DNA of 64,000 nucleotides. It comes from Methylobacterium ajmalii (GTDB lineage: Bacteria > Pseudomonadota > Alphaproteobacteria > Rhizobiales > Beijerinckiaceae). Made by a program: the position numbers and the translations under genes. Each line of letters opens with the position of its first letter. Within the stretch, counting starts at the first letter, position 1. Under the pieces are notes generated by a model. That model was not told where the DNA came from and searched no databases. It worked only from the letters and a program-made list of their open reading frames with translations. This document shows, one piece after another, positions 20,399 to 29,266 of this stretch. The stretch covers positions 54,430 through 118,429 of the forward strand of contig NZ_JACWCT010000026.1 of assembly GCF_016613415.1 (NCBI RefSeq), read 5' to 3'.

Positions 20399-21421
20399 TT
20401 ACCGCCCGTCCGCCCGCGCCACCGCCCGCTTGATCACCTGCTGGACCTCGACGTTCGACAGGAAGAGGTCGTGGTTGATGAGGCCGCTGCCGTAGTCGGA
20501 CGCATCGGCGACGCGCACGCCGAGCGCCTCGAGGCGGCTGCGGTCGGCCGCGCCCGCCCGCGTCACGCCGCCCGCGATGGTGCTGGAGAGTTCGAGCGCC
20601 CGGTCGTTCGTCGAGGAGATCACCGTGATCTTCTGCGCCGCGGTCCCGAGGCGCTCGATGCCGTTGGTGAACAGGTCGATGTCGATGTCGGGGGCGGCGA
20701 GCACGATGGCGCCGATCCGGTCGAGGGCGGCCTCGCCGGCGTCGGCCCGCAGCATGCGCAGGGTCTCGAGGGTGAGGAGCGTCCCCATCGAGTGGGCGAC
20801 GATGTGGATCCGCCCGCCCTGCGAGATCGCGAGCGCCCGCAGCAGGTCCTCGAAGGCGTCGCGCGACCACAGCGCGCTCTCGCGGTCGTAGCCGTAATCG
20901 AAGGTCTTGCCGGCGGATGGCCAGCTGAACAGGCCCGACACGCCGCGAAAGCGGATGCCGTCGGAGAGCTGCGCCGCGCTCACCGCCGCGGTCTCGAACG
21001 ACTCGCGGTAGCCGTGGACGTAGAGCAGCACGTCGCGCCCGAGCGCGGCTTCCGCGAAGGCAGTGGCGGCCTCCGGCCCGGTGACCACCCGGGGGGCGGC
21101 GGCGATGCGCCAGTCCCCGGTGACCACCGCCGAGACCTTGCCGATCAGCGAACGGTCCGGCACCGCGAGCCGCACGGTCGCGAAGGACAGGCCGCGCCCG
21201 CGCTGGTCGGTGAAGTAGGGCGGGCGCCCGGCCGGGTCGGCGGAGCGGCGGGTCGTGGCGATGAGGAGCACCGGGCTCACGTCGAGGGCGGATTGCTTCT
21301 CGGGACCCGGGGACTCGCCGAGGAGCCCGTCGCCGAAGCAGCCGCCCAGCGACAGGCTGGCGAGGGCGGAGAGGCCGAGGCGGGCAAGGCCCCGGCGCGT
21401 CGGCGCGGCGTTCGTGGTCAT
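20399..21421 (-). CDS. DUF900 alpha/beta-hydrolase lipoprotein
   Basis: A 340-aa exported hydrolase. An Arg-rich start and hydrophobic core lead to the lipobox LSLGGC with Cys28, so it is predicted to be lipid-anchored in the envelope. The hydrolase elements are YVHGY at 134-138, nucleophile elbow AHSMG with Ser211, Asp245 in APDID and a likely catalytic His317 near INHDLF. The pattern matches the DUF900 family, esterase-like proteins of unknown substrate. The gene is isolated: the next gene upstream, meaB, is divergent, with a 206-base gap. Confidence 0.85.
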   Translation of the reverse strand: MTTNAAPTRRGLARLGLSALASLSLGGCFGDGLLGESPGPEKQSALDVSPVLLIATTRRSADPAGRPPYFTDQRGRGLSFATVRLAVPDRSLIGKVSAVVTGDWRIAAAPRVVTGPEAATAFAEAALGRDVLLYVHGYRESFETAAVSAAQLSDGIRFRGVSGLFSWPSAGKTFDYGYDRESALWSRDAFEDLLRALAISQGGRIHIVAHSMGTLLTLETLRMLRADAGEAALDRIGAIVLAAPDIDIDLFTNGIERLGTAAQKITVISSTNDRALELSSTIAGGVTRAGAADRSRLEALGVRVADASDYGSGLINHDLFLSNVEVQQVIKRAVARADGR

Positions 21422-21627
21422 GGCGTCCTACTCGGGATGCGGCACTCGCCCCGGCTTTGGGGCTGGGGATGCGGCATGATCGTGGCCGTGGCGCGTCGCG
21501 CCGGGGAATGCCGCGGCGAAGGGACCGGGCGAGGCCCCGCCTGTTGCCCGAAGGTTACGCTTCCCCGACCTTTCGTCCACAGCCCGGGCCCTCGACGGGG
21601 GCCCGGCGAGCCGGCAGAAAGGTCGCC

Positions 21628-22605
21628 ATGACCGTCCCGGCCCCCGATCTCACCCAGCTCCTGTCCGGCAACCGCGCCGCCCTCGCCCGTGCCATCACGC
21701 TGGTCGAATCGAAGCGGGCCGACCACCGCGCCGCCGCCCGCGGGCTCCTCGACGCCGCCCTGCCGCATGCCGGCAAGGCGGTGCGGGTCGGCATCACCGG
21801 CGTGCCCGGCGTGGGCAAGTCCACCACCATCGACGCGCTCGGCGCCGCCCTGACGGCGCGGGGCCACAAGGTCGCGGTGCTGGCGGTCGATCCGAGCTCG
21901 TCGCGCACCGGCGGCTCGATCCTCGGCGACAAGACCCGGATGGCTCGTCTCGCGGTCGATCCGAATGCCTTCATCCGGCCCTCGCCCTCGTCGGGCACCC
22001 TCGGGGGCGTCGCCGCCAAGACCCGCGAGACGATGCTGCTGTGCGAGGCCGCCGGCTTCGACGTGGTGCTGGTCGAGACCGTGGGCGTCGGCCAGTCCGA
22101 GACCGCGGTCGCCGACCTCACCGATTTCTTCCTCGTCCTGATGCTGCCCGGCGCCGGCGACGAATTGCAGGGCATCAAGAAGGGCATCCTCGAACTCGCC
22201 GACATGATCGCCGTCAACAAGGCCGACGGCGAGGAGGGAATGCGGCGCGCCATGGCGGCGGCGGCCGAATACCGCGCCGCGCTGCACATCCTGACCCCGG
22301 CGAGCGCCACATGGTCGCCGCCGGTGGCGACGATTTCGGGACTGTCCGGCCAGGGCCTCGATGCCCTGTGGGACGCGGTGCTCGACCACCGCCGCAAGCT
22401 CACCGCCACGGGCGAGATCGCCGCCAAGCGCCGGGACCAGGACGTGAAGTGGATGTGGGCGCTCGTCCACGAGCGATTGCACCAGCGCCTCACCGGCAGC
22501 GCCGAGGTGCGCAAGACCACAGCGGAGGCCGAGCGGATGGTGGCGGCGGGCGAGCGCTCGCCCGCCGCCGGCGCCGACCTGATCGCCGAGCTGATCGGCC
22601 TGTAG
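21628..22605 (+). CDS. meaB: Methylmalonyl-CoA mutase-associated GTPase MeaB
   Basis: A 325-aa G3E-type GTPase that gates cobalamin loading and protects methylmalonyl-CoA mutase. The P-loop GVPGVGKST is at 58-66, DPSSS at 88-92, the ETVGVGQSE segment at 150-158 (switch III region) and NKAD at 197-200. The ATG at 21628 follows an AGAAAGG ribosome-binding site; residues upstream in frame do not look like MeaB. It is solitary, and the mutase genes are outside the window, but a methylmalonyl-CoA epimerase lies at 56344. In Methylobacterium it serves the ethylmalonyl-CoA cycle. Confidence 0.95.
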   Translation: MTVPAPDLTQLLSGNRAALARAITLVESKRADHRAAARGLLDAALPHAGKAVRVGITGVPGVGKSTTIDALGAALTARGHKVAVLAVDPSSSRTGGSILGDKTRMARLAVDPNAFIRPSPSSGTLGGVAAKTRETMLLCEAAGFDVVLVETVGVGQSETAVADLTDFFLVLMLPGAGDELQGIKKGILELADMIAVNKADGEEGMRRAMAAAAEYRAALHILTPASATWSPPVATISGLSGQGLDALWDAVLDHRRKLTATGEIAAKRRDQDVKWMWALVHERLHQRLTGSAEVRKTTAEAERMVAAGERSPAAGADLIAELIGL

Positions 22606-22606
22606 A

Positions 22607-22709
22607 TCAGTACCCGACGGTGAAGCGCCGGCGGAGATGGGCCGAGCGCTCGATCTCGTCGACGAGGGCGACGGCGTCGTCCTCCCAGGAGATGCGGCTG
22701 CCGCCCTCG
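22607..22709 (-). other. Possible short coding remnant
   Basis: Within the 302-base gap 22606-22907, the minus strand carries about 33 codons ending at a TGA (22607-22609), with an amphipathic helix-like product (ISWEDDAVALVDEIERSAHL) and normal-looking codon use. No start codon or ribosome-binding site fits. It could be the tail of a lost gene. The rest of the gap holds a GTTAACC-type AT-rich patch at 22815-22847 and the terminator at 22844-22874. Confidence 0.25.
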
Positions 22710-22843
22710 CCGGAACCAGGCGGCGATCCTGGTAGCGCGGCAGCGTCAGGCGAAGCCTGCGGCCGGGGTGGCACCGGAACGATCGCGGGCAGGCACGACC
22801 TGCCCGGTAACCGGGCGTTAACCAAAATCGGTAACGATGCCTT

Positions 22844-22874
22844 AACACAAAAAAGCCGGGACGAATCCCGGCTT
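22844..22874 (-). terminator. Rho-independent terminator of the 57-codon gene
   Basis: A perfect 9-bp stem (AAGCCGGGA paired with TCCCGGCTT, 4-base loop, 22853-22874) is followed on the minus strand by TTTTTTGTGTT. It lies 33 bases after the small minus-strand gene. Confidence 0.9.
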
Positions 22875-22907
22875 CTCTTTGGTGGTCTCGAGGGTCCGGG
22901 GGCCGGC

Positions 22908-23081
22908 TCAGCCGAGGTTGAGCCGGTCCACCTTGGTGCTCCGCAGGGATTCCGGGATGGCCGCGAAATCGGTGTACCCGGCCTCGCGCGCCATGGCGTC
23001 GAGGGCCTGCTGCTCGTCCGCGGCACCGCCGGTCCAAAGGATCGCACCGGTCGCGGCCTGCCGAACCTGGAAGATGGCCAT
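22908..23081 (-). CDS. Small conserved-looking hypothetical protein, 57 aa
   Basis: The product begins MAIFQVRQAATG and reads like a compact soluble protein with a helical segment (EQQALDAMAREAGY) and a hydrophilic C-terminus. The ATG at 23081 is chosen because AAGGAA lies 8 bases upstream, whereas in-frame starts further upstream run into a low-quality region. A strong terminator follows. It is transcribed away from tetR, so the palindrome at 23187-23206 could influence both. No family is recognised. Confidence 0.65.
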   Translation of the reverse strand: MAIFQVRQAATGAILWTGGAADEQQALDAMAREAGYTDFAAIPESLRSTKVDRLNLG

Positions 23082-23160
23082 CGCGCTGTTCCTTCCCGTG
23101 ATCACTGACATTCGTCCCCTCAACGCGGAGCGGGCACGAGAAGTTGCAGCCGATCGGTCA

Positions 23161-23190
23161 TTGCGCGGTGTCATGCCCTGGGTGTAGAGA
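23161..23190 (+). promoter_or_regulatory. Candidate promoter of the tetR-RND operon
   Basis: TTGCGC at 23161-23166 and TAGAGA at 23185-23190 are spaced 18 bases apart. The -10 region overlaps the palindromic operator, as expected for autorepression. Both boxes are weak matches, so the assignment is tentative. Confidence 0.35.
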
Positions 23191-23206
23191 ATGAACGTTC
23201 ATTCTC
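23187..23206. promoter_or_regulatory. Perfect 20-bp palindrome, likely TetR operator
   Basis: GAGAATGAACGTTCATTCTC is a perfect inverted repeat with no spacer. The inner GAATGAACGTTCATTC is typical of operators bound by TetR/AcrR efflux regulators. It lies immediately upstream of, or at, the tetR start and overlaps the candidate -10 box. Confidence 0.8.
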
Positions 23207-23220
23207 GGAAACGACACCGC

Positions 23221-23862
23221 GTGCCGCCCTCCCAGAGTCCCGCCCGCCTCGATTCGGCCGAGGAGCGCCGCACCCGCATCCTCGATGCGGCGGAGGCCTG
23301 CTTCGTCCGCCACGGCTTCCACCGCGCCACGATGCACGACGTGGCGGCGGAGGCCGGGATGAGCCCCGGCAACCTCTACCGCTACTTCCGCTCGAAGGAC
23401 GCGATCGTCGCCGGCCTTGCCGAGCGCGACCGCGCCGCCGTGGCGGAGGACTTTTCCGGCATCGAGGCCGCCCCGGACCTGATGCAGGCCTTCACCGGCC
23501 TCGCGCGCCGCCACCTCGCCGAGGCACCGGCCGAGAAGGCGGTCCTGTGCCTGGAGATGTGGGCCGAGGCGACCCGCAACCCCGCCATGGCGGCGATCTG
23601 CCGGGACTTCGAGCGCGAGATCGCGGGACGGCTCACGTCGCTCTACCGGCTGGCGCAGGACCGCGCCGATCCGCCGAAGGCCGGCGCCGACCCGGAGGCG
23701 CTCGCCCGCCTCGCGATGGTGATGGCCGACGGCATCATGGTGCGCCGCGCCCTCTCGCCCGACTTCGCCACCGGCCCCGTCATCGACGCCATGCTGACCC
23801 TCGTCGGCGCGGCGCTCGACGGCCGCTTCGACCCGACGACCACCCCGGAATCCGACCGATGA
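23221..23862 (+). CDS. TetR-family transcriptional regulator of an RND efflux operon
   Basis: A 213-aa regulator. The N-terminal TetR helix-turn-helix is clear (RTRILDAAEACFVRHGF, then the recognition helix with MSPGNLYRYFRSKD), followed by an all-helical ligand domain. The GTG at 23221 is preferred, giving VPPSQSPAR, because the only earlier in-frame start, the ATG at 23191, lies inside the 20-bp palindrome and would encode an operator-derived leader. The stop overlaps the membrane-fusion gene by ATGA, so regulator and pump subunits are one operon, probably autorepressed and relieved by a pump substrate. Confidence 0.88.
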   Translation: MPPSQSPARLDSAEERRTRILDAAEACFVRHGFHRATMHDVAAEAGMSPGNLYRYFRSKDAIVAGLAERDRAAVAEDFSGIEAAPDLMQAFTGLARRHLAEAPAEKAVLCLEMWAEATRNPAMAAICRDFEREIAGRLTSLYRLAQDRADPPKAGADPEALARLAMVMADGIMVRRALSPDFATGPVIDAMLTLVGAALDGRFDPTTTPESDR

Positions 23863-25088
23863 CCCGCCCCCGTCGCCGCGCCGGCATCCCGGCCCTCACC
23901 CTCGCGGCGGCCCTCGCTGCGACCTCCGCCGCCGTTCCGGCCCTGGCCGAGACCGCGCCGTCGGCTCCCGTCGTCGCGGCGGCGCCCGCCCCCGCGGTCA
24001 CCGTCGCGGTGGCGGCCGAGCGCGAGATCGTCGAGCGCGCCGTCGTCACCGGGTCGCTGGTGCCCCGCGACGAGATCCTGGTCTCCCCGGAGATCGAGGG
24101 CTGCCGCATCACCGAACTGCTGGTGGAGGAGGGCGACCGGGTCGCCAAGGGCGCGGTGCTGGCGCGGCTCTCGCGCGAGATGATCGACACCCAGCTCGCC
24201 CAGAACGCCGCCGCCATCGCCCGGGCCGAGGGCGCGGTGGCGCAGGCGCGCAGCACTATCGTGCAGGCGGAGGCCGCCCAGACCGAGGCCGCCCTGTCGC
24301 TGGAGCGCGCCCAGTCGCTGATGAAGACCGGCAACGGCACCGCGGCGGTGCTGGAGCAGCGCGAATCCGCCGCCAAGGGCGCGGATGGCCGGCTCTCGGC
24401 CGCCCGCAACGGGCTCGCCATCGCCCAGGCCGACCTCGCCCAGGCGCGGGCCCAGCGCACCGAACTCGACCTGAAGCTCGCCCGCACCGAGATCCGCGCG
24501 CCGGAGGGCGGCATCGTCAGCCGCCGCACCGCCCGGGTCGGCGCCACGGCAAGCGCCTCCGGCGAGCCGCTGTTTCGCCTGATCGCCCGCGGCGAGATCG
24601 AGCTCGAGGGCGAGGTGCCGGAGACCGGGCTGGCGCGCCTGCGCGCCGGCGCCCCGGCGAGCCTCGACCTCGATACGCCCGACGGGCCGGTCTCGGTCTC
24701 GGGGCGCGTCCGGGTGGTCTACCCGGAGATCGACCGGGCGACGCGGCTCGGCAAGGTCCGCATCAAGCTCGACGCCGATCCGCGCCTGCGCATCGGCGCG
24801 TTTGCCCGCGGCGCCGTCGAGGCGGCGCGGCGCACCGGCGTCGCCGTGCCCCTCGCCTCGGTGGTCTACGGCCCGTCGGGCCCGACCGTGCTGGTGGTCT
24901 CGGGCGAGCGGGTCGAGCTGCGCTCGATCCGCACCGGCCTGTCGGCTGGCGGCTTCATCGAGGCCCGCGACGGGGTCAAGGCCGGGGACGCCGTGGTGGC
25001 CCGGGCCGGCAGCTTCCTGCGCGACGGCGACCGGGTGCGGCCGATCTACCCCGCGATGCCGGCGACCGCCGAGGCAGGGCGTCCCTGA
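23859..25088 (+). CDS. RND efflux periplasmic adaptor (membrane fusion protein)
   Basis: A 409-aa exported HlyD/AcrA-type adaptor that links the inner-membrane pump to an outer-membrane channel. A signal peptide runs to about residue 27. A beta-barrel and lipoyl half-motif (EEGDRVAKGAVLARL) follow, then a long helical hairpin (about residues 105-205, Ala/Gln-rich) and the second lipoyl half (IRAPEGGIVSRR). The start codon is part of the ATGA overlap with tetR. No outer-membrane factor gene is present, so a shared TolC-type channel is likely. Confidence 0.93.
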   Translation: MTRPRRRAGIPALTLAAALAATSAAVPALAETAPSAPVVAAAPAPAVTVAVAAEREIVERAVVTGSLVPRDEILVSPEIEGCRITELLVEEGDRVAKGAVLARLSREMIDTQLAQNAAAIARAEGAVAQARSTIVQAEAAQTEAALSLERAQSLMKTGNGTAAVLEQRESAAKGADGRLSAARNGLAIAQADLAQARAQRTELDLKLARTEIRAPEGGIVSRRTARVGATASASGEPLFRLIARGEIELEGEVPETGLARLRAGAPASLDLDTPDGPVSVSGRVRVVYPEIDRATRLGKVRIKLDADPRLRIGAFARGAVEAARRTGVAVPLASVVYGPSGPTVLVVSGERVELRSIRTGLSAGGFIEARDGVKAGDAVVARAGSFLRDGDRVRPIYPAMPATAEAGRP

Positions 25089-25163
25089 CGCCCTCTTCCT
25101 CAGTTCTCCGGCGTCCCTGACGCCCTCTTCCCGACTCTTGGACGTCCCCGACGCCCGCCTCGT
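25078..25163. repeat. Imperfect tandem repeat of about 31 bp across the adaptor stop codon
   Basis: Copies start at 25078 (32 bases), 25110 (31 bases) and 25141 (partial). The shared core is GGCGTCCCTGACGCCCTCTT. The first copy includes the TGA of the adaptor gene. The repeat occupies the gap before the pump gene. Confidence 0.75.
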
Positions 25164-25193
25164 CCGCCTTCCTCTCCTGACCGGGTCCGCTCG

Positions 25194-28100
25194 ATGCGCC
25201 TGAACGTCTCCGCCTGGGCGATCCGCAAGCCGATCCCCTCGATCGTGCTCTTCCTGGTGCTCGGGCTGCTCGGCCTCGTGAGCTTCCGCAGCCTGCCGAT
25301 CACCCGCTTCCCCAACATCGACATCCCGATCGTCTCGGTGACGGTGACCCAGGCCGGCGCCGCGCCGAGCGAATTGCAGACCCAGGTCACGAAGTGGGTC
25401 GAGGACGCGGTGGCGGGGGTGAAGGGCGTCAAGCACATCATCTCGTCGATCACCGAGGGCACCTCGACCACGACGATCGAGTTCCGCCTCGAGGTGAACA
25501 CCGATCGCGCCGTCAACGACGTGAAGGACGCGATCGCCAAGGTCAGGATGAACCTGCCGCGGACGATCGACGAGCCGATTATCGCCCGGGTCGAGATCGC
25601 CGGCCTGCCGATCATGGTCTACGGCGCCTCGGCGCCCGCGATGACGCCCGAGGACCTGTCGTGGTTCGTGGACGACGTGGTGGCGCGCCAGATCCAGGGC
25701 CTGCGCGGCGTCGGCGGCGTCGAGCGCTTAGGGGGCGTCGCCCGCGAGGTCCGCGTCACCCTCAAGCCCGACCGGCTGCTGGCGCTCGGCATCACGGCGG
25801 CCGACGTGAACCGGCAGTTGCGGCTCACCTCCGCCGACATGGCCGGCGGCCGGGCCGAGGTCGGCGGACAGGAGCAGTCGATCCGCACGCTCGCGGCGTC
25901 GGCCAGCCTCGATACCCTGGCGGCGACCTCGATCGTGCTGCCCGGCGGCCGCAAGGTGCGGCTCGACGACCTCGCGACGCTCAGCGACGGGGCCGAGGAG
26001 CCCCGCACCTTCGCACGCCTCAACGGCCAGCCGGTCGTCGCCTTCGCGATCTCGCGGGCGAGCGGCGCCTCCGACGCCTCGGTGGGCGAGGTGGTATCGA
26101 AGAAGATCGAGGAGCTGGGCCAGACCTATCCGGGCGTGCGCTTCGACCGGATCGACTCCTCGGTCACCAACACCATCGGCAACTACGAATCCGCCATGCA
26201 CAGCCTGATGGAGGGCGCGGCGCTGGCGGTGCTGGTGGTGTTCCTGTTCCTGCGCGACTGGCGCGCGACGCTGATCGCCGCCGTCGCCCTGCCGCTCTCG
26301 GTCTTCCCGACCTTCTGGGCGATGAGCGCGATGGGCTTCTCGCTCAACGCGGTGAGCCTCCTCGCCATCACCCTCGTCACCGGCATCCTGGTCGACGACG
26401 CGATCGTCGAGATCGAGAACATCGTCCGCCACATGCGGATGGGCAAGTCGCCCTACCGCGCCGCGATCGAGGGCGCCGACGAGATCGGCCTTGCCGTCAT
26501 CGCCATCACGGCGACGCTGATCGCGATCTTCGCCCCCGTCTCGTTCATGGGCGGCATCGCCGGGCAGTACTTCAAGCAGTTCGGCCTCACCATCGCGGCG
26601 GCGGTCTTCATGTCGCTGTTGGTGGCGCGCCTCATCACCCCGATGATGGCGGCCTACTTCCTGCGCGACCACGGCCACCACGAGGAGCGCGAGGGCCCGG
26701 TGATGCGGGTCTACAACCGCCTCGTCCTGTGGTCGGTGCGGCACAAATACGTGACCCTGGTGGTCGGCCTGGCGCTGTTTGCCGCCTCCATCCTGTCGAC
26801 GAGCCTGCTGCCGGCCGGCTTCCTGCCCAAGGAGGACGCCGCCCGCACCCTGATGGTGGTCGAGCTGCCGCCGGGCGCGCGCCTCGACGACACGATCGCC
26901 GTCACCGACCGGATCGCGCAGCGCATCCGCACCCTGCCGGAGGTCCGCTCCGTCTTCGTCGATGGCGGTCGGCAGCTGCCGGGCAAGAAGGAGGTGCGGC
27001 TCGCCACCTTCACCATCAACCTGACGCCGAAGAACGCCCGCGCCCGCAAGCAGGCCGACGTCGAGGCGGCGATCATGGACCTGATGCGCGACGAGGCGGA
27101 CGTCCGCTACTGGTCGCTGCGCGAGGGCGGCCAGCGCGACTTCACCCTCATCGTCGCGGGCGGCGACACCGCCCAGGTGACCGAGGTGGCGGAGAAGATG
27201 CAGCGCGAGGTCGCGACGCTGCCCAACCTCGTCAACGTGATGTCGACCGCGCCCCTCGACCGCACCGAGGTCCGCATCCGGCCGAAACCCGGCGTCGCCG
27301 CCGATCTCGGCGTCTCGACCGACACCATCGCCGAGACGGTCCGCGTCGGGACGATCGGCGACATCGGCCAGAACCTCGCCAAGTTCAACGCCACCGACCG
27401 GCAGATCCCGATCCGGGTCCAGCTGCCGATGGCCCTGCGCGGCGACCTCTCGGCGCTGGAGAGCCTGAAGGTGCCGGCGAAGAACGGCGCCTCTGTGCCG
27501 CTCGCCGCGGTGGCCGACATCAGCCTCGGCCGCGGGCCCACCGCGATCGACCGCTACGACCGCGCGGTGCGCGTGGCGCTCGAGGCCAACATGCAGGGCT
27601 CGGACGCGCTCGGCGAGCAAATCAAGCTCGCGATGAACACCCCGACCGCCCGCAACCTGCCGCCCGGCATCAGCTTGCGCCAGACCGGCGACGCCGAGGT
27701 GATGGGCGAGGTGTTCGAGGGCTTCGCCCTGGCGATGGGTGCCGGCCTGATGATGGTGCTGGGCGTGCTGATCCTGCTCTTCGCCTCGTTCTTCCAGCCG
27801 CTGACCATCCTGTTCTCGCTGCCGCTCTCGATCGGCGGCGCGATTCTCGGGCTCCTGGTCTTCAACCGGCCGATCTCGATGCCGGTGGTGATCGGCATCC
27901 TGATGCTGATGGGCGTGGTGACGAAGAACGCCATCATGCTGGTCGACTTCGCCGTCGAGGAGATGAGCCGCGGGGTCGACCGCGTCACCGCCATTACCCA
28001 GGCCGGCGCCAAGCGTGCCCGACCGATCGTGATGACGACCATCGCCATGGCGGCCGGCATGGTGCCGAGCGCGATGGCCTTCGGCATCGGCGGCGAGTTC

Positions 28101-28295
28101 CGCTCGCCGATGGCGATCGCCGTGATCTCGGGCCTGATCGTCTCGACCCTGCTGTCGCTGCTGTTCGTGCCGGCGATCTTCCTGCTGATGGACGATCTCT
28201 CGCGCCTGATGGGCCGGCTGCTCGGGCGGTTCGTGGGGGCGGTGGACGAGCCGCCGGGGCACGAGGGGGCGCAGCGTCCGGCGGCGGCGGAGTAG
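25194..28295 (+). CDS. RND efflux inner-membrane transporter
   Basis: A 1033-aa HAE1-type RND pump driven by proton uptake, twelve spans with two large periplasmic domains. An N-terminal span follows a short SAWAIRKP leader, and the proton-relay pair Asp401-Asp402 lies in TGILVDDAIVEIEN in TM4. The second half repeats the fold, with PIVMTTIAMAAGM near TM11. Length and motifs match multidrug or solvent exporters; the substrate is not predictable. It follows its adaptor by 105 bases and completes the tetR-adaptor-pump operon. Confidence 0.95.
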   Translation: MRLNVSAWAIRKPIPSIVLFLVLGLLGLVSFRSLPITRFPNIDIPIVSVTVTQAGAAPSELQTQVTKWVEDAVAGVKGVKHIISSITEGTSTTTIEFRLEVNTDRAVNDVKDAIAKVRMNLPRTIDEPIIARVEIAGLPIMVYGASAPAMTPEDLSWFVDDVVARQIQGLRGVGGVERLGGVAREVRVTLKPDRLLALGITAADVNRQLRLTSADMAGGRAEVGGQEQSIRTLAASASLDTLAATSIVLPGGRKVRLDDLATLSDGAEEPRTFARLNGQPVVAFAISRASGASDASVGEVVSKKIEELGQTYPGVRFDRIDSSVTNTIGNYESAMHSLMEGAALAVLVVFLFLRDWRATLIAAVALPLSVFPTFWAMSAMGFSLNAVSLLAITLVTGILVDDAIVEIENIVRHMRMGKSPYRAAIEGADEIGLAVIAITATLIAIFAPVSFMGGIAGQYFKQFGLTIAAAVFMSLLVARLITPMMAAYFLRDHGHHEEREGPVMRVYNRLVLWSVRHKYVTLVVGLALFAASILSTSLLPAGFLPKEDAARTLMVVELPPGARLDDTIAVTDRIAQRIRTLPEVRSVFVDGGRQLPGKKEVRLATFTINLTPKNARARKQADVEAAIMDLMRDEADVRYWSLREGGQRDFTLIVAGGDTAQVTEVAEKMQREVATLPNLVNVMSTAPLDRTEVRIRPKPGVAADLGVSTDTIAETVRVGTIGDIGQNLAKFNATDRQIPIRVQLPMALRGDLSALESLKVPAKNGASVPLAAVADISLGRGPTAIDRYDRAVRVALEANMQGSDALGEQIKLAMNTPTARNLPPGISLRQTGDAEVMGEVFEGFALAMGAGLMMVLGVLILLFASFFQPLTILFSLPLSIGGAILGLLVFNRPISMPVVIGILMLMGVVTKNAIMLVDFAVEEMSRGVDRVTAITQAGAKRARPIVMTTIAMAAGMVPSAMAFGIGGEFRSPMAIAVISGLIVSTLLSLLFVPAIFLLMDDLSRLMGRLLGRFVGAVDEPPGHEGAQRPAAAE

Positions 28296-28389
28296 GGGTG
28301 ACTTGATCGCGCCGGGATCATCGTGGGACAAGTTGCGGCGCTGCCGCTCGGGCATCCGATCGTTGGTTTTCCAGGAAGCCGGTGCAACG

Positions 28390-28878
28390 ATGACCACGCC
28401 TCCCAACCCAGCGAGAGTGGCGACCATCCGGCAGGAGGATCCGGCACAGCCGGAGGTCGTCGCGCTGCTCCGCAACGGCGAGGCGGATTCTGCCGCGCTT
28501 TATCCTGCTGAAAGCAACCACCATATGATTCTTGAAGGGTTGCGCGCATCGAACGTGCGCTTCCTCGTGGCGCGTGACGCCGAGGGCCGGGCGGTCGCGA
28601 CTGGTGCCCTGGTCGAGCATGGCGACTGGGCCGAGATCAAGCGGATATGGGTCGAGGAACACGCACGAGGACGGGGCCTGTCCCGGCAGATGCTCGACGC
28701 GTTGCTGGCCGAAGCGGATCGCGCCGGGATGGCCGTCCTGCGCCTGGAGACCGGTATCGTCAGTCACACCGCGCTCGCCCTTTACGAGAGGACAGGCTTC
28801 GTGCGTCGGGGGCCGTTCGCGGACTACACCGACGATCCGCTGAGTGTGTTCATGGAACGCCGGCTGAGAGCCGCGTGA
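28390..28878 (+). CDS. GNAT-family N-acetyltransferase
   Basis: A 162-aa acetyl-CoA-dependent acetyltransferase. The acetyl-CoA pyrophosphate loop is ARGRGLSRQML, preceded by the strand IKRIWVEE and followed by LRLETG and ALALYERTGF, the usual GNAT order. The ATG at 28390 gives MTTPPNPA; a longer frame from 28303 adds unconserved-looking sequence. The acceptor is unknown. The stop lies 9 bases before a tiny ORF that may be cotranscribed. Confidence 0.88.
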   Translation: MTTPPNPARVATIRQEDPAQPEVVALLRNGEADSAALYPAESNHHMILEGLRASNVRFLVARDAEGRAVATGALVEHGDWAEIKRIWVEEHARGRGLSRQMLDALLAEADRAGMAVLRLETGIVSHTALALYERTGFVRRGPFADYTDDPLSVFMERRLRAA

Positions 28879-28887
28879 TCTGATGAG

Positions 28888-28986
28888 ATGCCACAGCGCG
28901 ACACCGAGAACTCGGTCAAGCAGCAGAACAAGGAGAACCGGGAGGCCGACCGCAACGTCGATCGCCTGATCACCAACCGGAAGTAG
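28888..28986 (+). CDS. Possible 32-residue hydrophilic small protein
   Basis: The ATG at 28888 to TAG at 28984-28986 encodes a very polar peptide rich in Asn, Gln, Lys and Asp (RDTENSVKQQNKENREADRN). This differs from the Arg/Ala/Pro-rich products of chance frames in such GC-rich DNA. The ribosome-binding site is weak. It may be a true small gene downstream of the acetyltransferase or the end of a decayed gene. Confidence 0.35.
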   Translation: MPQRDTENSVKQQNKENREADRNVDRLITNRK

Positions 28987-29075
28987 GTCTGCCACTTCTT
29001 TCGACCGGTGGAACTGTCAGAGCCTTTCTGAGTGGCTGCGCAAGCTGTCTGCCGCACAGACGCCGCCATCTCCCG

Positions 29076-29219
29076 ACGTCATCCTGGGGCTCGACGAAGT
29101 CGAGAACCCGGGATCCATAACCGCTGACGGGGCAGGATGAGGTGTGCAGCGTTCCGCTTCAACCTGGACTGTCAGCGGTTATGGATCCCGGGTTCCGCTG
29201 CGCGGCCCCAGGATGACGT
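29076..29219. repeat. 144-bp palindromic repeat element
   Basis: ACGTCATCCTGGGGC opens the left arm at 29076 and its inverted copy ends at 29219. A central perfect arm pair (AACCCGGGATCCATAACC and its complement, 29105-29122 and 29177-29194) flanks an unpaired middle. I recognise CGTCATCCTGGGGC and GGATCCATAACC as frequent in Methylobacterium-like intergenic DNA. The gap 28987-29266 contains no other feature that I can see. Confidence 0.85.
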
Positions 29220-29266
29220 TGGTGGACTTGAAGGCGCCATCGCATAGCTGCGGGCGCGACCAAGCG

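Noticed and set aside
21418..23037. 539-codon minus-strand frame opposite meaB
   Set aside because: Antisense shadow of meaB; only the extreme part past 22607 is possibly coding, and in another frame.
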